From NCBI RefSeq assembly GCF_004379255.2, contig NC_056037.1, positions 33,453,012 through 33,517,011 on the forward strand: a DNA stretch of 64,000 bases, written 5' to 3'. The stretch comes from Salvia splendens. Lineage: Eukaryota; Streptophyta; Magnoliopsida; Lamiales; Lamiaceae. Below are positions 36,921 through 48,266 of this stretch, piece after piece; the stretch's first letter is position 1; every line of letters begins with the position of its first letter. Under the pieces are notes generated by a model. That model had not been told where the DNA came from. It did not search any database and saw nothing but the letters and a program-made list of their open reading frames with translations. The translations under genes and the position numbers were made by a program.

Positions 36921-39032
36921 TCAAAGCTCTGTGTGAACTATGTGTTGTGTAGTAGGTTGAACAATTTTAGCATCCTTGTCAGAAGAGGAAAGGCATTCTG
37001 CTGATGGATTTATGTACCCGTAGCCGATGCCTGCTGCAGAGTTGCAGTAGGTCTCCACTGTGCCGTCGCTCCTCTGCAGGTTGATGTTGTTAAGGATGAT
37101 GTGAGTGCAAGGAACTGTGTCACTGCAAGAAAATTTCATGGCCTTTTGGCTTCTTGATGTCCCAGTTATGTTGCGGTACATGATTTGGGTTATGTTGACT
37201 GCTGATGTCTGATAGTAAGAAATGAAGTTGTCAGGTCGTGTAGAGGTGACAGAAGATCGAGTCAGGATGGGCCATGTTATCTATCATATTAAAGGGCCCG
37301 ATATTTTTTTAGCTCTAGTGATGGCTTACCTGGTTTTCACAACTTTTTGGTGAGTCGCAGTAGAATTGGTCTATGATTATCGGGTTGCTGACGTTTTCCA
37401 TCCTGACGTCTTGGTAGCGCACTGCTCGCACGTAGCCAGAGCCTCCCTGCAACAGCCACGATGCATAAATAACCACTTTGGATAGAAAGAAACGTTTTAC
37501 CAATTGAGATACGCTTCATTATAAAAATATTCTTATAAGTTACCTGCCAGGTCTTTATTCTGAGGCCGTTGGTGGTGCCTCGGAGGAAGGCCTTATCCAC
37601 AACCACGCTCTCGACAATGCCAGTTGTGTTGTCCTTGCCAAGGCTGCCAATGCTGGTGGTGCAGTAATGTTAGTCTAATGAAAATGGTTTGAAATTGTTT
37701 TTCAATGAAAGAGTGTATGTGCATGGTTACCTAATTCCATGGCCTGGTCCACAAAATATATTCTTTATCTTGATATTGGAGCTAGCATTGACAATTGATA
37801 TGCAATCATCTCCTATAATCAACACATGTTTTGAAGTAAAAACACAATTCAAGAATCATTGTTTCTTGAATATAATGAGCACAATACAAATGTAGTAAGA
37901 ACCTGTCCCAATTTTACAGTTTTGAAGAACTACATTTGTTGATTCAGTGATATGTATCCCATCTGTATTGGGGCTGTCCTCTGGGGCAGATACTTTGACA
38001 TTAATGACCCGAACGGAGTCTGAACGCCCGATGACAAAGTTCATCTGCTGCCCATTCTGAACGGTGATTCCTTTCACTCTCACAGCTGAGCTCGAGTCTA
38101 TTGTGAGGGCCTGAAAATTGAGCTATTCTACGTCATTACCCGATTTAATGGTCATACATAGTAGGCGACAAGTTTTAGTAGGCGAGTTGGCCTCACCGTT
38201 GGTGCACTCTTGCATGGCTGAGAAGAGGTCATAGTCACAAACAAGAACAAGAAAAGCAATATTGGTTAGTAGATTGAATTAAGTTAGGACATGAATGTTT
38301 GAATCAAGATTGAGTTTTTATTTACATTGGACTTGTTTTTCTTGCAAGAAGCAGCCCACCATTTGGTGCCTGAGCCATCTATGACACCATTCCCTTGGAA
38401 ATAAACCTTGGTTAGATTGTTGAAAACCAGCCAAGTTCTTGGATTCTTGGGATCCCAGCTCTTCGGATCATCTGGTGCAACGATGGTCCCTTCGATCTGC
38501 AAACACAACGAGTCATTGAAAGATGAAATACGGGTTGTGATCCCAAGACAAAGGATTTACCTGGATCACAATCTTGTCCACGCAAGGCCCTCTGAATCTC
38601 GTTGCATTCACTAAGTAGCGACGCCCTTCGGGGACCAAGAGAACTGATTTCGGAGTGGAACAAACTCGTTTCCATGCATTGGTGAAGGCCTAAAATGGGC
38701 AAAAAAACAAAATAAGATTAATAAAAAATTTCAAGACACATTTGTCTTAATATTAAAACTTGAATGTGTAAGACCTGAGTATCATCAGCTACACCATCTC
38801 CAACAGCACCAAAGGCATCTACATTGACAAGCACTTTGCTGATATGGCCACCACGCTGAGATGGGAGGTCTAAGGCCTCCAACGGGTCATCCTCTCCTTC
38901 GTCGTCTTCCACATCCAAGCCGTGGAGCTTGGCGAAAACCTCCAATGTGTCGGAGAGATCTTGGCCAGCACTTGAAAGGGGAACAACTAGCAAAACTAGA
39001 AAGCAAAGCAACATTAGTAACTTGTTCATCAT
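36921..39032 (-). CDS. Polygalacturonase (GH28), secreted
   Basis: Nine exons join in frame: 38775-39032, 38561-38689, 38326-38496, 38197-38217, 37903-38110, 37731-37812, 37544-37652, 37330-37446 and 36921-37208, giving 460 residues. The fourth is a 21-nt microexon. A hydrophobic signal peptide (MMNKLLMLLCFLVLLVVPLSSA) is followed by an acidic prosequence-like segment (DVEDDEGEDD). All four GH28 signatures are present: NTD (Asp243), DD (Asp264-Asp265), GHG (His287) and RIK (Arg321-Lys323). The enzyme should hydrolyse alpha-1,4 galacturonan in the cell wall, in loosening or cell separation. The layout matches plant polygalacturonases of the At1g80170 type. Whether it acts in endo or exo mode cannot be read from the sequence. 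Confidence 0.95.
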
Positions 39033-40052
39033 TTTTTAAGGATGTTTTTGTCTGGTTTTTTGGTGGATCAAATGACTTGATTGTTGTAAGATTGTGGGAT
39101 TATAATATATAAATACGGATTGAGTTTGTAAAGTGCAATGGTTTTGTGGAGGGAGGATATGTCTTGACTTGAAAGGGCATGAATGTACTACATTTTTCTT
39201 GATATGACTACTCTTCAAGGATAAGAATATATAAATTTCAAGAAGTTTGCTTTACTCATAAACTAGTGCCCAACTCCACTATAATACATATTTCACTAGC
39301 TGAAAAATTTATCATGAGAGAGCAAAAAAAAAGTTGTCGTTTAGTTTCTTTGTTGTTGAGATTGATGAAAGAGAATTGTATGGATTGAAAGCGCCATAAC
39401 TACGCCGACTTCATGTAACTGAACAATTCGGAGACCCTTAAAAGATAATTTTAGATTGATAAGTGTGAAGCACTATTGGAGATTTCTACACATATTTCAA
39501 TATTTGGTGACTTCTGTTAGGTTGAAAATATTCACAATTGTATTAGAAAATATTAAACATCATGCAATTGGTAGATTCTATTTCAAGTAAAGTATGTATG
39601 ATGTCTTAATCAGAGATAAAATCTAAACTTCTGATTGCCAAAGTAGTAATGACGAAAAAAACATAACTATAAAAAGCATTAGTTTTCTCATACCAAGATA
39701 GTTCATATACCAATCCCAAAATCAATCCAATAATCTTTGATTCAGAATCCAAACTAGGTTGACATCATGTGCATGTATTAATCTAGTGATAATATATATG
39801 AAGTCAAGGTTTGAGGTATGGGTCCATCACACTATCTTTATAATTATTTGTTCATTCACCAAAAAAAAACGAGTTAAACATCAATAGATTATAGATCTCA
39901 ATTAGCCATGCTCATAAGTAACATAGTTAATCAACATCATGTGAAAGTACAATTGAACCCCTGTTTAAGTATAGAGCAGCCAATGCTTCCAATATGTTTA
40001 GAAGGAACAAAACATGGGAATTTGGAAGGCACTAATTCCATGATTCTCAAAT
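39033..40052. other. Promoter side of polygalacturonase and spacer to BUD13
   Basis: The region directly above 39033 is the polygalacturonase promoter; the part near 40052 is BUD13 3' UTR. Otherwise AT-rich with no recognised feature. Confidence 0.5.
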
Positions 40053-42723
40053 CTACATGTCTGCAACAGACCATAGATATGCCTCTGCCTCAGTAGCCCT
40101 TTTGTCGTTTGTTCTTTTAAACAGCTCTTTCTCATACCCTACAAGGCAAAGAACAATGTATAAGGATTATCTCTCTTTTGCTACACAATCTTAACACGAA
40201 AATGATGCAGAGAGGAGATCGGATGGGATAAGCAGACTGACCCGTGCTGCGGTCCACACCATCCCAGTGTCGGCCAGGCTTGATCCCGTAACGGTTAGGG
40301 GTTGCATCAATTCCTCTTCTTATCCAGCTATGAGTTGGGACCTCCTGGGGTATTATGAATCCAGATTCTTTCATCCTCTCACTATCACCTAGGTTCGGAA
40401 GGAGTGCATCCAACTGCTTTTTCTGAAAAATCGGTATATAAACTTGGGTGAGTATGGAAAGGGAAAGGAAAAGGCCAAATCAGTTTTACTTCAATATGTA
40501 TTATGAGTTCAAATAATAATAAATGAGTAGCTCACCTTCGCCAAATGTGCCATGGGATCACCCCATCGAACTCTATCCTTGAGCATTGCATCAATATCAG
40601 GGTCATCCCTACATTACAAGTTGTCATGTGAAATGTCATATTTAAGATCATACACACCTTAGTTCACCAAACAATTACCTCATATTTGTTGTATGCTATT
40701 ATGACAATAAAAAATGCATTACAATTGATCAAAAAAGTATAAATAAATGAAGAAGATGCATTGTGATACATGGAAGTTCAGTAAGTATTAGAATATACTG
40801 CAAGCAAACTATCGTAAGATTTAACAGCTCTATTATCCACGTTGTGAAGCATGTTTGTTTCACTCGAAGTTAAAGAATGACAACAATGAGAAATTCCCAA
40901 TTAATGAAGCTCAATGACATAACATACAAACCAATTTCAAGCATAATGTTAAAAAGAAGCTGTTGATCAGCATCATCACATCTTTAATCCCCATAAAGCA
41001 AATTTCACGAAAGATATAGTTATATAACTGTTAAAATCCACAAGTATAGGACTTCAACAAATACTACTATAAAATTATCTAGTAAGCATAAATGCGGTCA
41101 ATGTGAACAAGCTTCTGTTATCATTTTTGCCTAACATACTATTGCACGATTTCCATTATATTACCTCATAAAAAAGTGCAAATTGTTTTTCTTTCTAAAT
41201 TTACCTGCTCCGAGCAAAGGGTTTATCCTTCTCCTCTTCCATTTCTTGTATTCTAGCTTCAGCCTCCCTCTTCTGTGCCAAACCTTTGCCCCATTCTAGT
41301 TTTATTTCCTTTGGTTTCTCTTCTTTCTTCTGGGATTTCAGATATTCCTCCTTTGACATGCGTTTCCCAGTTTTGTCGCGGTATATCGCTTCTGCATCTC
41401 GGCCGCTTACTGAAGGATCCATCTTTTTAAAGCTACAAGATATAGGCACTATCAGAGTTTGACTGTGTGAGTAAGAAAAAAAATATCATGCAACGAAACA
41501 GCTCAGAGCAATAGCATGTGGTATTTTTTTGTTTGCAACGGATAACCTATTTGCACTTAGACTATATGCCCAGATGCCGATATCACCCACCACATTTAAC
41601 AATGTAAAACATATTTTGACAATTATTAAAATGATGGAAGGACAATATTAAACATGGTATGACTTATGAGGCAAAGATGGGGAGGTAAGGATTTCATTGA
41701 GCTGGATAAGAAAGTTGCATAATGCTTGAGAGTTGAGACTACAAAGTAGTTACCTTAACCAACTGTCCTTCTTCTCTTTATTGATTTGTTTTCTGATATC
41801 TTTACCAGAAAATAAACCAGCTCTCTGATTATCTGAGTCCTTTGGCTTCCTCCTTGGAGGAGAAAGGTCAGACACTGATGTAGCACGTCTAGGAGGAGAT
41901 ATTCCACCAGGTTCCACCAATGATGCTTGCTTATCTCTTTGTTGTCGTCGAGGCGGGGACAAATCTCTGTCTTGATGCCTAGAGTCAGGACGAGCACGTC
42001 TAGGAGGAGACATATCTGAATCGTTGGCCGCCTTATGATGCAAGGATCTTCCAGGTTCTGGCGACGATGCATGCTTATCACTTTGCTGTCGCCTAGGAGG
42101 GGACAAATCCGTGTCTTCACCATGTTGCTCAGGTGAAGGGGTATCATGCCGAGCAGGCCTCCCACCTGAAACGCGACGTGACTTCCGTGGAGGGGAAGAG
42201 TCTGCATCTGCTCGTTCTGCAGGTTCTGGTGATGGAGTATCATTCCGAGGAATCCTTTTCCGAGGTGGGGAGATATCAGAACCATGATTTTCAGACTTTG
42301 TTAGACTGGGATTAGTGGATAAGGGAACCCAGCCACTTCCATCCTCAGAAATGACTCCAAAAGGGCGTTTGGACCTCACCTGCTCCAGTCTTCTCATGCG
42401 TTTTACATCAATATCTTCGTCAACTAGAGGCTTCTCTTCATCTATACAAAATTTCAAACATTTAAGTTAGCCGTGTTCAAGAATTTGTTGGATTCTCTTA
42501 TGCCAAAAGTAGAAAAGATCAAGTTACCTGCTGAATCTTCTTCATCTTCAACGTTAACAGGCTTTTGCCACACAGGATCTTCATCAACCACTATGACACC
42601 AGAAGCATTGGGCTTTGCTTTTCTCTTTTTCTTTTTCTTCTTATCCTTATCCTTATCATCATTACTTGTGTATTTCTTAAGGTACTCTTTAAGTGAATTT
42701 GGATCTGAGGAGGCACCAACCAT
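40053..42723 (-). CDS. BUD13: BUD13 homologue, pre-mRNA splicing (RES complex) factor
   Basis: Six exons join in frame: 42528-42723, 41754-42441, 41205-41432, 40536-40608, 40242-40422 and 40053-40138, giving 483 residues. The N-terminus (MVGASSDPNSLKEYLKKY) leads to a Lys-rich stretch. A long charged middle follows with at least seven D-x-SPPR(R/K) repeats and TPSPE motifs (about residues 95-280), a likely phosphorylated disordered region. The conserved BUD13/CWC26 core covers the C-terminal 200 residues (GRDAEAIYRDKTGKR; PHW-type GIKPGRHWDGVDRSTG; EKELFKRTNDKRATEAEAYLWSVADM). The family protein is a subunit of the RES complex of the activated spliceosome in the nucleus. A good acceptor (TTTCTGCAG) 22 bases above the ATG and a donor near 43495 suggest an intron in the leader. 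Confidence 0.95.
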
Positions 42724-45096
42724 TATGATCACTAGGAAGTGCCTGCAGAAATCATCAATTTAAAATTATAAAAGCAAGACACACTTCATTCCACACAACG
42801 CTACGGGACAAAGGAAATGAAAAATGGTAGTTAAAACAAAAGCAACAACCAACGAAAAAAAATTCTATACACTATCATCAAGACCAATCACACAAAGATG
42901 CCAAGGATATCAAGGATCCAACATATTCCAGTTCCTAGTAATTCAGTGCAAAATGATCTCTAAATGAAGTCAAGAAATCCAATTTTCATAAGCATTATAC
43001 TTTGAAGAAAACACACTTAATATTATTGTACTGTATAAATCATACTTAACCTTATAGTATAAATCACTAAATAATTTACAAATTAAGAGCAAAATCGGAA
43101 GTTGAGACATTTTGATTTGGGACAACAATTCATTATCTACCACCTAATTCCACCACACAAAAAAATCAGCAAATTCAAAACTCTGCCAACCAACTGCTAC
43201 TAAAACCAAGAGAAAACAACTCATGTCTAAAGCTAACATTGAATTTCTCACAATGAATGAAGAATTCATGTAAGAGTTTGATGTTGTCAGCAGGAAAAAA
43301 GCTTCAAGAAGTATGAACTGTTAGGAACCAAAACTAACTACACATATTAAATAAATTAGTGCTGGGCATTGAGTCGGAGGATTACTTTTATCAAGAATCA
43401 CAAATCGAATGTTTGATATAATTTCAATATACAATAATTGATTATGCCAGGATTATGTATGCTCACAAATTGATAGGCTTATAATAGGACATTCACCTTC
43501 GATCTTCTGAATCAACCGAGAAGAGGAATGGAATATAAAGTAAATTGCAGCGGCAGATCCAGGGGGCAGGATGGGGAGGGTTGAATTGTCGTAAGGGTTG
43601 GGCAGAAAAAGCAACGGTCGCCCCCTCCACAGAAAAAAATTGAGAAAGGAAGCAGACCCGTGAACTGAGAGGCGGTGGAGAAGAACTCAATGGCCAGCCC
43701 TAATTTAATTTTTATCTGTAGTGCAAAATTTAAGAAGACATGAAAAAAGTGCAAAATTTTACCTTGAAAATTGAGTTGGGTAGGAGGCAACCAGCGACAA
43801 GGAGATGCGCAATCGGAGAGCTGAACAAAAGACCGACTAATTTTTCCAGCATGAAACAAAGAGAGCTACATGCTACGTGTGTTTTAGAGTGAGATGGTGT
43901 TGAGACAAGAAGGAAGAAAGGTTACAGAGGTGAGAGTGTAAACTGTAAAACGACAACAGACGGAGGGGAGTAAAAATAAGATCGTAAATTTACCTTCTTT
44001 TATTTATGGGTTTTTTGCCTTAAAAACCACAAACTTTCCCCGAATTCTAATTTTTCCCACGAACTTTCAAATATGTTTTTAAAACCACCAATTTTCGGTC
44101 CATATGCAATTTTTCAACCCGACCGGAATACCCAATTTCCACTTAAATTCCAGCAACAAATTGTCAAACGTGAACACCGTAAAAATGACTGGGCAACGGC
44201 GTCGTTTTGTCCACGCCCTAATTTAAAACACTTATCATGTTTATGGGAGCGTTTAAGCCCGATTTAAGCCTAATAATTTAACTTAATTTAACGGATTGAT
44301 TCGCTCCAATTATATGTTGTACTATAAAAAGTTATTGAGTTGGGAATGGCTCTAGTCGGGTGATTGTACTCTTTATATTATTGTTTACAAATAAATTTTT
44401 TAAAATTTATGATCTATTGTTTCAACGTTTTCACGTCAGTTCTATTAATATTTACTAGTATTTCTTCCGTCCATAATAAAAAACATATTTTGTCATTTCG
44501 GTTCGTTACGTAATGAGATTCACATTTTATTTTTACTATAAATGATAAGTAGATTTCTTATTATAAAAAATATATTTCATATTCCATTAATTTTTTCAAT
44601 TCACTATTATTTACATCTCTTAAAACACGTGCCCACACAAAATATGACTTATATTATGAGACTGATGAGTATATTTTTTATTTGCTATGCAGTTCATCAT
44701 TTTATTTTTCTATGATGATGTCTTTGTCATACTTAATATTTAATGAATTGTGTATTTTGTTAAGATGTGACATACATGGTCTTAATGACTCATAAGTATT
44801 TTAGTTAACCTTGTATTCATATTGATTTAACTTTAACTTATTTAATTTAATGTCTTTATTTATCTAACAAATTATTATAAATAGTTTTATTAGATATTTT
44901 CTTGAACCGGATAGTTTAATCATCACGAGTCCAACAATAAAAGAATATTTCTTTGTTGTTTCATGAAATTATTCAATAAATCGTAATACATCAAAAAACA
45001 TGGAGGACTATGATACAATAAGTTAATCGATTTTGATAAAGTACCGAAAAAAAATTAATTCATGTGCAAAATAAAAAATAAATACAAGTTCGTTTA
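42724..45096. other. BUD13 leader and promoter, then AT-rich spacer with a Stowaway relic
   Basis: Bases 42745-43495 are probably a leader intron of BUD13 and 43496 to about 43870 leader exon sequence and core promoter. Small frames at 43493-43859 are in this leader and have no domain. The rest is AT-rich. A decayed Stowaway is described separately. Confidence 0.45.
44460..44670. mobile_element. Decayed Stowaway-type MITE
   Basis: The left end TTCTTCCGTCCATAATA and the right end, read as ACTCATCAGTCTCATAATA on the minus strand, are imperfectly paired and flanked by TA. The body (CATATTTTGTCATTTCG, GTAATGAGATTCACATT) resembles other Stowaway copies in the window. It is old and diverged. Confidence 0.55.
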
Positions 45097-47161
45097 GGCC
45101 ATCCACAACGCTGTTCCTATACCGTTCCTAAACCGTTCCTTAAACCACTATTTGAGGGCCCCACTGTACTTTTTTACTCCATTCCTTAACTAAGGAACGG
45201 AACCTGCAACCCTCGTTCCTTAACCGTTCCTTAACCGTTCCTTAAATTACTATTCATTCAATTTCATTTTTTTTTAATTTCAACTCAATTCAATTAAAAA
45301 AACAAACACATTTTATTAAAAAACACACAACATTAAAACAAAGTTACAACTTAAACTTAAAAAAATAAAAAGCACACAATTAAAATCATAAAAAATAAAA
45401 GTACACAATTTTAATAATTTCATCCGCCAAAGTTTGCCCAAATGTGCTCAATTAGATCATGTTGGAGTTGGGTGTGGGCGCTAGAGTCGCGTGTCCTTGC
45501 ACGAATAGATAACCGTTCTTGTATAGACGGATGCGCTCCACTTCGAGGCGGACTACTTGCGGTTGAGCTTCCGGGGGATTCGGGGTCGAACCAATTTCCC
45601 GCCTCGGGTCCTTCGTCTTGGACAATCATGTTGTGCAAGATTATGCACGTATACATGATGTCGACCATGTTCTCCATGAACCACGTACGAGCCGGGGCTT
45701 TGATGATGTTGAAGCGCGCTTGGAGAACCCCGAACGCCCTCTCCACATCCTTGCGAGCAGCCTCCTGCTTCTGCGCAAAAAGAGCCTGCTTTGGGTTCGC
45801 AGACCCACTGCACGTCTTCACGAAGGTAGGCCACTTCGGGTAGATGCCATCGGCGAGATAGTACCCCATTTTATAAAGCCGATTGTTGGCGACGAAGTTG
45901 ATGGCCGGCGCTTTACCATCCAAAACTTCGGTCAAGAGGTCGGACTGGTTGAGCACGTTTACGTCGTTGTTCGACCCGGGGACCCCGAAGTACGCGTGCC
46001 AGATCCAAAGGCGGTAGTCGGCAACAGCCTCGAGTATAACGGTTGGGTGGGTACCTTTGTGGCCGCTCGTGTAGGACCCCTTCCATGCCACCGGGCAATT
46101 CTTCCATTGCCAGTGCATGCAATCGACGCTGCCGAGCATCCCTGGGAATCCGTGCACTGTTTCGTGAAGGTCGAGAAGGAACTGACAATCGGCCGTGCTT
46201 GGCCTCCGGAGAAATTCGTCGGTGAAGGCTGCCCGGATGCCTTTGCAGAATTTGAGCAAGCACATTCGCCCAGTGCTATCTCCGATGTGGAGGTATTCGT
46301 CGAACATGTCGGCCGTTTGTCCAGTCGCAAGCTGGCGGATTGCTGCAGTACATTTCTGCAGCGTCGTGTGGCTGGGACGTCCGACCGCGTCGAACCCTTC
46401 CTGGAAGAACTCTTCCCGGGCTGCCAAAGTATTCGCGATGTGGAGAAATAACGGTTTCCCCATGCGGAAACGGCGACGGAAGTACGTATCTCCCCAAACC
46501 GGGTTATCGCAGAAGTAGTCGCGTACTAACCTTGCGGCGGCTTCCTCCCGGTTACGATGGATGTACGTACGGGAGCGACGTTGGGGCGGAGCGGCTTCTT
46601 CCGCCTCCCGTCGTCGATCTTCTTCAAGTGATTGTTCCAATATTTGACGCATTTGTTCATAAGGATCCATTAGTTTGATTAAATTTGGGAGAAGGAAAAT
46701 AGAGTTGATTTGAGATGAAAATTGGGGTGGAAATAGAGAGAAATAGATGTGTGTTTGTGATTGAAATGAGTATGAAATAGGAGTATTTATAGAGTAAATA
46801 AATAAATTAAAAAAAAAAAACGGCTATAAAATTAACGGTCTCATTACCGTTAATAAAATTTTTTTTTTTTTTTTTTATTAAATTCGAATTTTTTTTTAAA
46901 AAAATGAATTATTGCGTCATCGGGACGAAGCCCACTCGCGGGGCAGCGAGTGGGCTTCACGCGTCGAATGGGAGTCCGCCACGTCGCCTCGGCGCGTGGC
47001 GGAACGTTTCGTTCCGCGTTCCGGAGGAACGAAACGCGGCACGGCATGGGAACGGTGGCGGCACGGAATGGCGACGGAACGCACGCTGCAACGCGTGCCG
47101 CCGCGAAACCGTTCCTCCGGAACGGCATAGGAACGGCGACGGCACCGCGTTGCGGATGCTC
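45097..47161 (-). mobile_element. Complete-looking Harbinger (PIF/Pong-type) element
   Basis: 2065 bp with terminal inverted repeats: left GGCCATCCACAACGCTGTTC and right (minus strand) GAGCATCCGCAACGCGGTGC, matching at most positions over about 30 bp. The TTA target duplication is intact at 45094-45096 and 47162-47164. Inside is a single open transposase gene. Subterminal arrays of CCGTTCCTTAA words lie inside the left end, and GAACGGTGGCGGCACGG-like words inside the right end; these may bind transposase. No Myb-like second gene lies within it, unlike typical two-gene Pong elements. Confidence 0.93.
45420..46670 (-). CDS. Harbinger transposase (HARBI1-like, DDE superfamily)
   Basis: A single uninterrupted frame of 416 residues from MDPYEQMRQILEQ. 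Residues 1-45 are charged; an N-terminal helical DNA-binding-like region covers about 45-120 (RRRFRMGKPLFLHIANTL, LATGQTADMFDEYLHIG). The catalytic acidic residues visible in their family motifs are Asp183 (GSVDCMHW), Asp236 (PGSNNDVNVL) and Glu310 (KDVERAFGVLQARF). The enzyme should cut and paste its own element at TTA sites. No stop or frameshift is present, so the protein may still be active, though family elements usually also need the Myb-like partner protein. It is GC-rich compared with surrounding DNA. Confidence 0.95.
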   Translation of the reverse strand: MDPYEQMRQILEQSLEEDRRREAEEAAPPQRRSRTYIHRNREEAAARLVRDYFCDNPVWGDTYFRRRFRMGKPLFLHIANTLAAREEFFQEGFDAVGRPSHTTLQKCTAAIRQLATGQTADMFDEYLHIGDSTGRMCLLKFCKGIRAAFTDEFLRRPSTADCQFLLDLHETVHGFPGMLGSVDCMHWQWKNCPVAWKGSYTSGHKGTHPTVILEAVADYRLWIWHAYFGVPGSNNDVNVLNQSDLLTEVLDGKAPAINFVANNRLYKMGYYLADGIYPKWPTFVKTCSGSANPKQALFAQKQEAARKDVERAFGVLQARFNIIKAPARTWFMENMVDIMYTCIILHNMIVQDEGPEAGNWFDPESPGSSTASSPPRSGAHPSIQERLSIRARTRDSSAHTQLQHDLIEHIWANFGG

Positions 47162-47164
47162 TTA

Positions 47165-48266
47165 CATCCCTATTTTTGTTTTATGGTGGTACACATATAC
47201 TATCAAATTTGAAGTCGATTGAGTCAAATTCCAACCCAAAGAAAAGGCTAAAACAAAGGAAAAAGAAAGTGTCATTGTACTCAAAACAAGATACTTATAC
47301 ACTTTAAAATATAAATATATAGAATTATGATAAAATCTAAAAATTCACACCTTTTGATCTCTCTCGTAGGACGGCCATGATTAATCCTCAATGAATCAAG
47401 GGCTGAAATAAGGGTCCAAGTTAAAAGACGAAAACAGAGATTATCAATTTTTCAGCTACTTATATATTAGTAGTAAGATATTAATTGCATCAAATATCCA
47501 ACTCCAACATTTCGTATATCCCTCGACTTTTGGTGTTCTCTGATCATCCAGTTTCTTGATCAGTAAATGATATCCAACAATTGCTTTTCTCTTTCAGTAA
47601 TGATTGTGGGGTGGATTCTATTTCATGTCAAGATCATCCAATAAAGTTTGATTCTTGACGAAGTGCCTTCAATTTCCACTTATGCAGTTCTGAATTCTCA
47701 AAACTTTGATTGAACTTATGTCTTTAATGATGTTTCCCAATCGATGTTCGTTTCTGTAATTTGAAGTTTCCCCTTTGCTTGTGCTACTGTATTTGTGGTA
47801 AGTTTCTACTTTTTTTTTCATTTTTAGTTTTTTAGTGGTTGTGTTTATAGTCAAATAGATTCCATCAACACAGATTGATTTTTTGTGCATTTTTGCCCCT
47901 TTCAAGTTTGATGTCAGTTGGTGGGTTCTATGACCTATTAATAGAAGCTTTCAAGTTTTGATTTTTATTGGATGTGTTTATAAAGAATATGAATTCACTA
48001 AACAAATATTGATTTTTTTTTTAAAAAAATTTGCCCTTTTCAAGTTTTGATGCCGGTTAGTGAGTTATAGGACCTAATGATTGAGGCTTTTACTGTTGGA
48101 TTTGGTACATAATTAAGGCTTTTTTTCTTTTTATTATGATTGGATCTTGTAAATTGCACAAGAATTCTGTGATGAAAGTTATCTATCTTATTTGCGGCGT
48201 TTGAGGGTTATTTATTAAAGTTAATGCATTTGTTTTATAGCCCTTTTTGCAGTCGAAGTTTGTGTG
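47165..48266. other. Spacer and leader of the IAN gene
   Basis: AT-rich without a supported gene. From about 47500 it may include 5' leader or a leader intron of the GTPase gene: TTTTTTGCAG lies at 48243-48252, shortly before its ATG. Confidence 0.45.

Noticed and set aside
42133..42315. Short frames antisense to BUD13
   Set aside because: Shadows of the repeat-rich BUD13 exon 2.
45618..46451. 277-codon plus-strand frame
   Set aside because: It is antisense to the Harbinger transposase, whose catalytic motifs identify the real strand.
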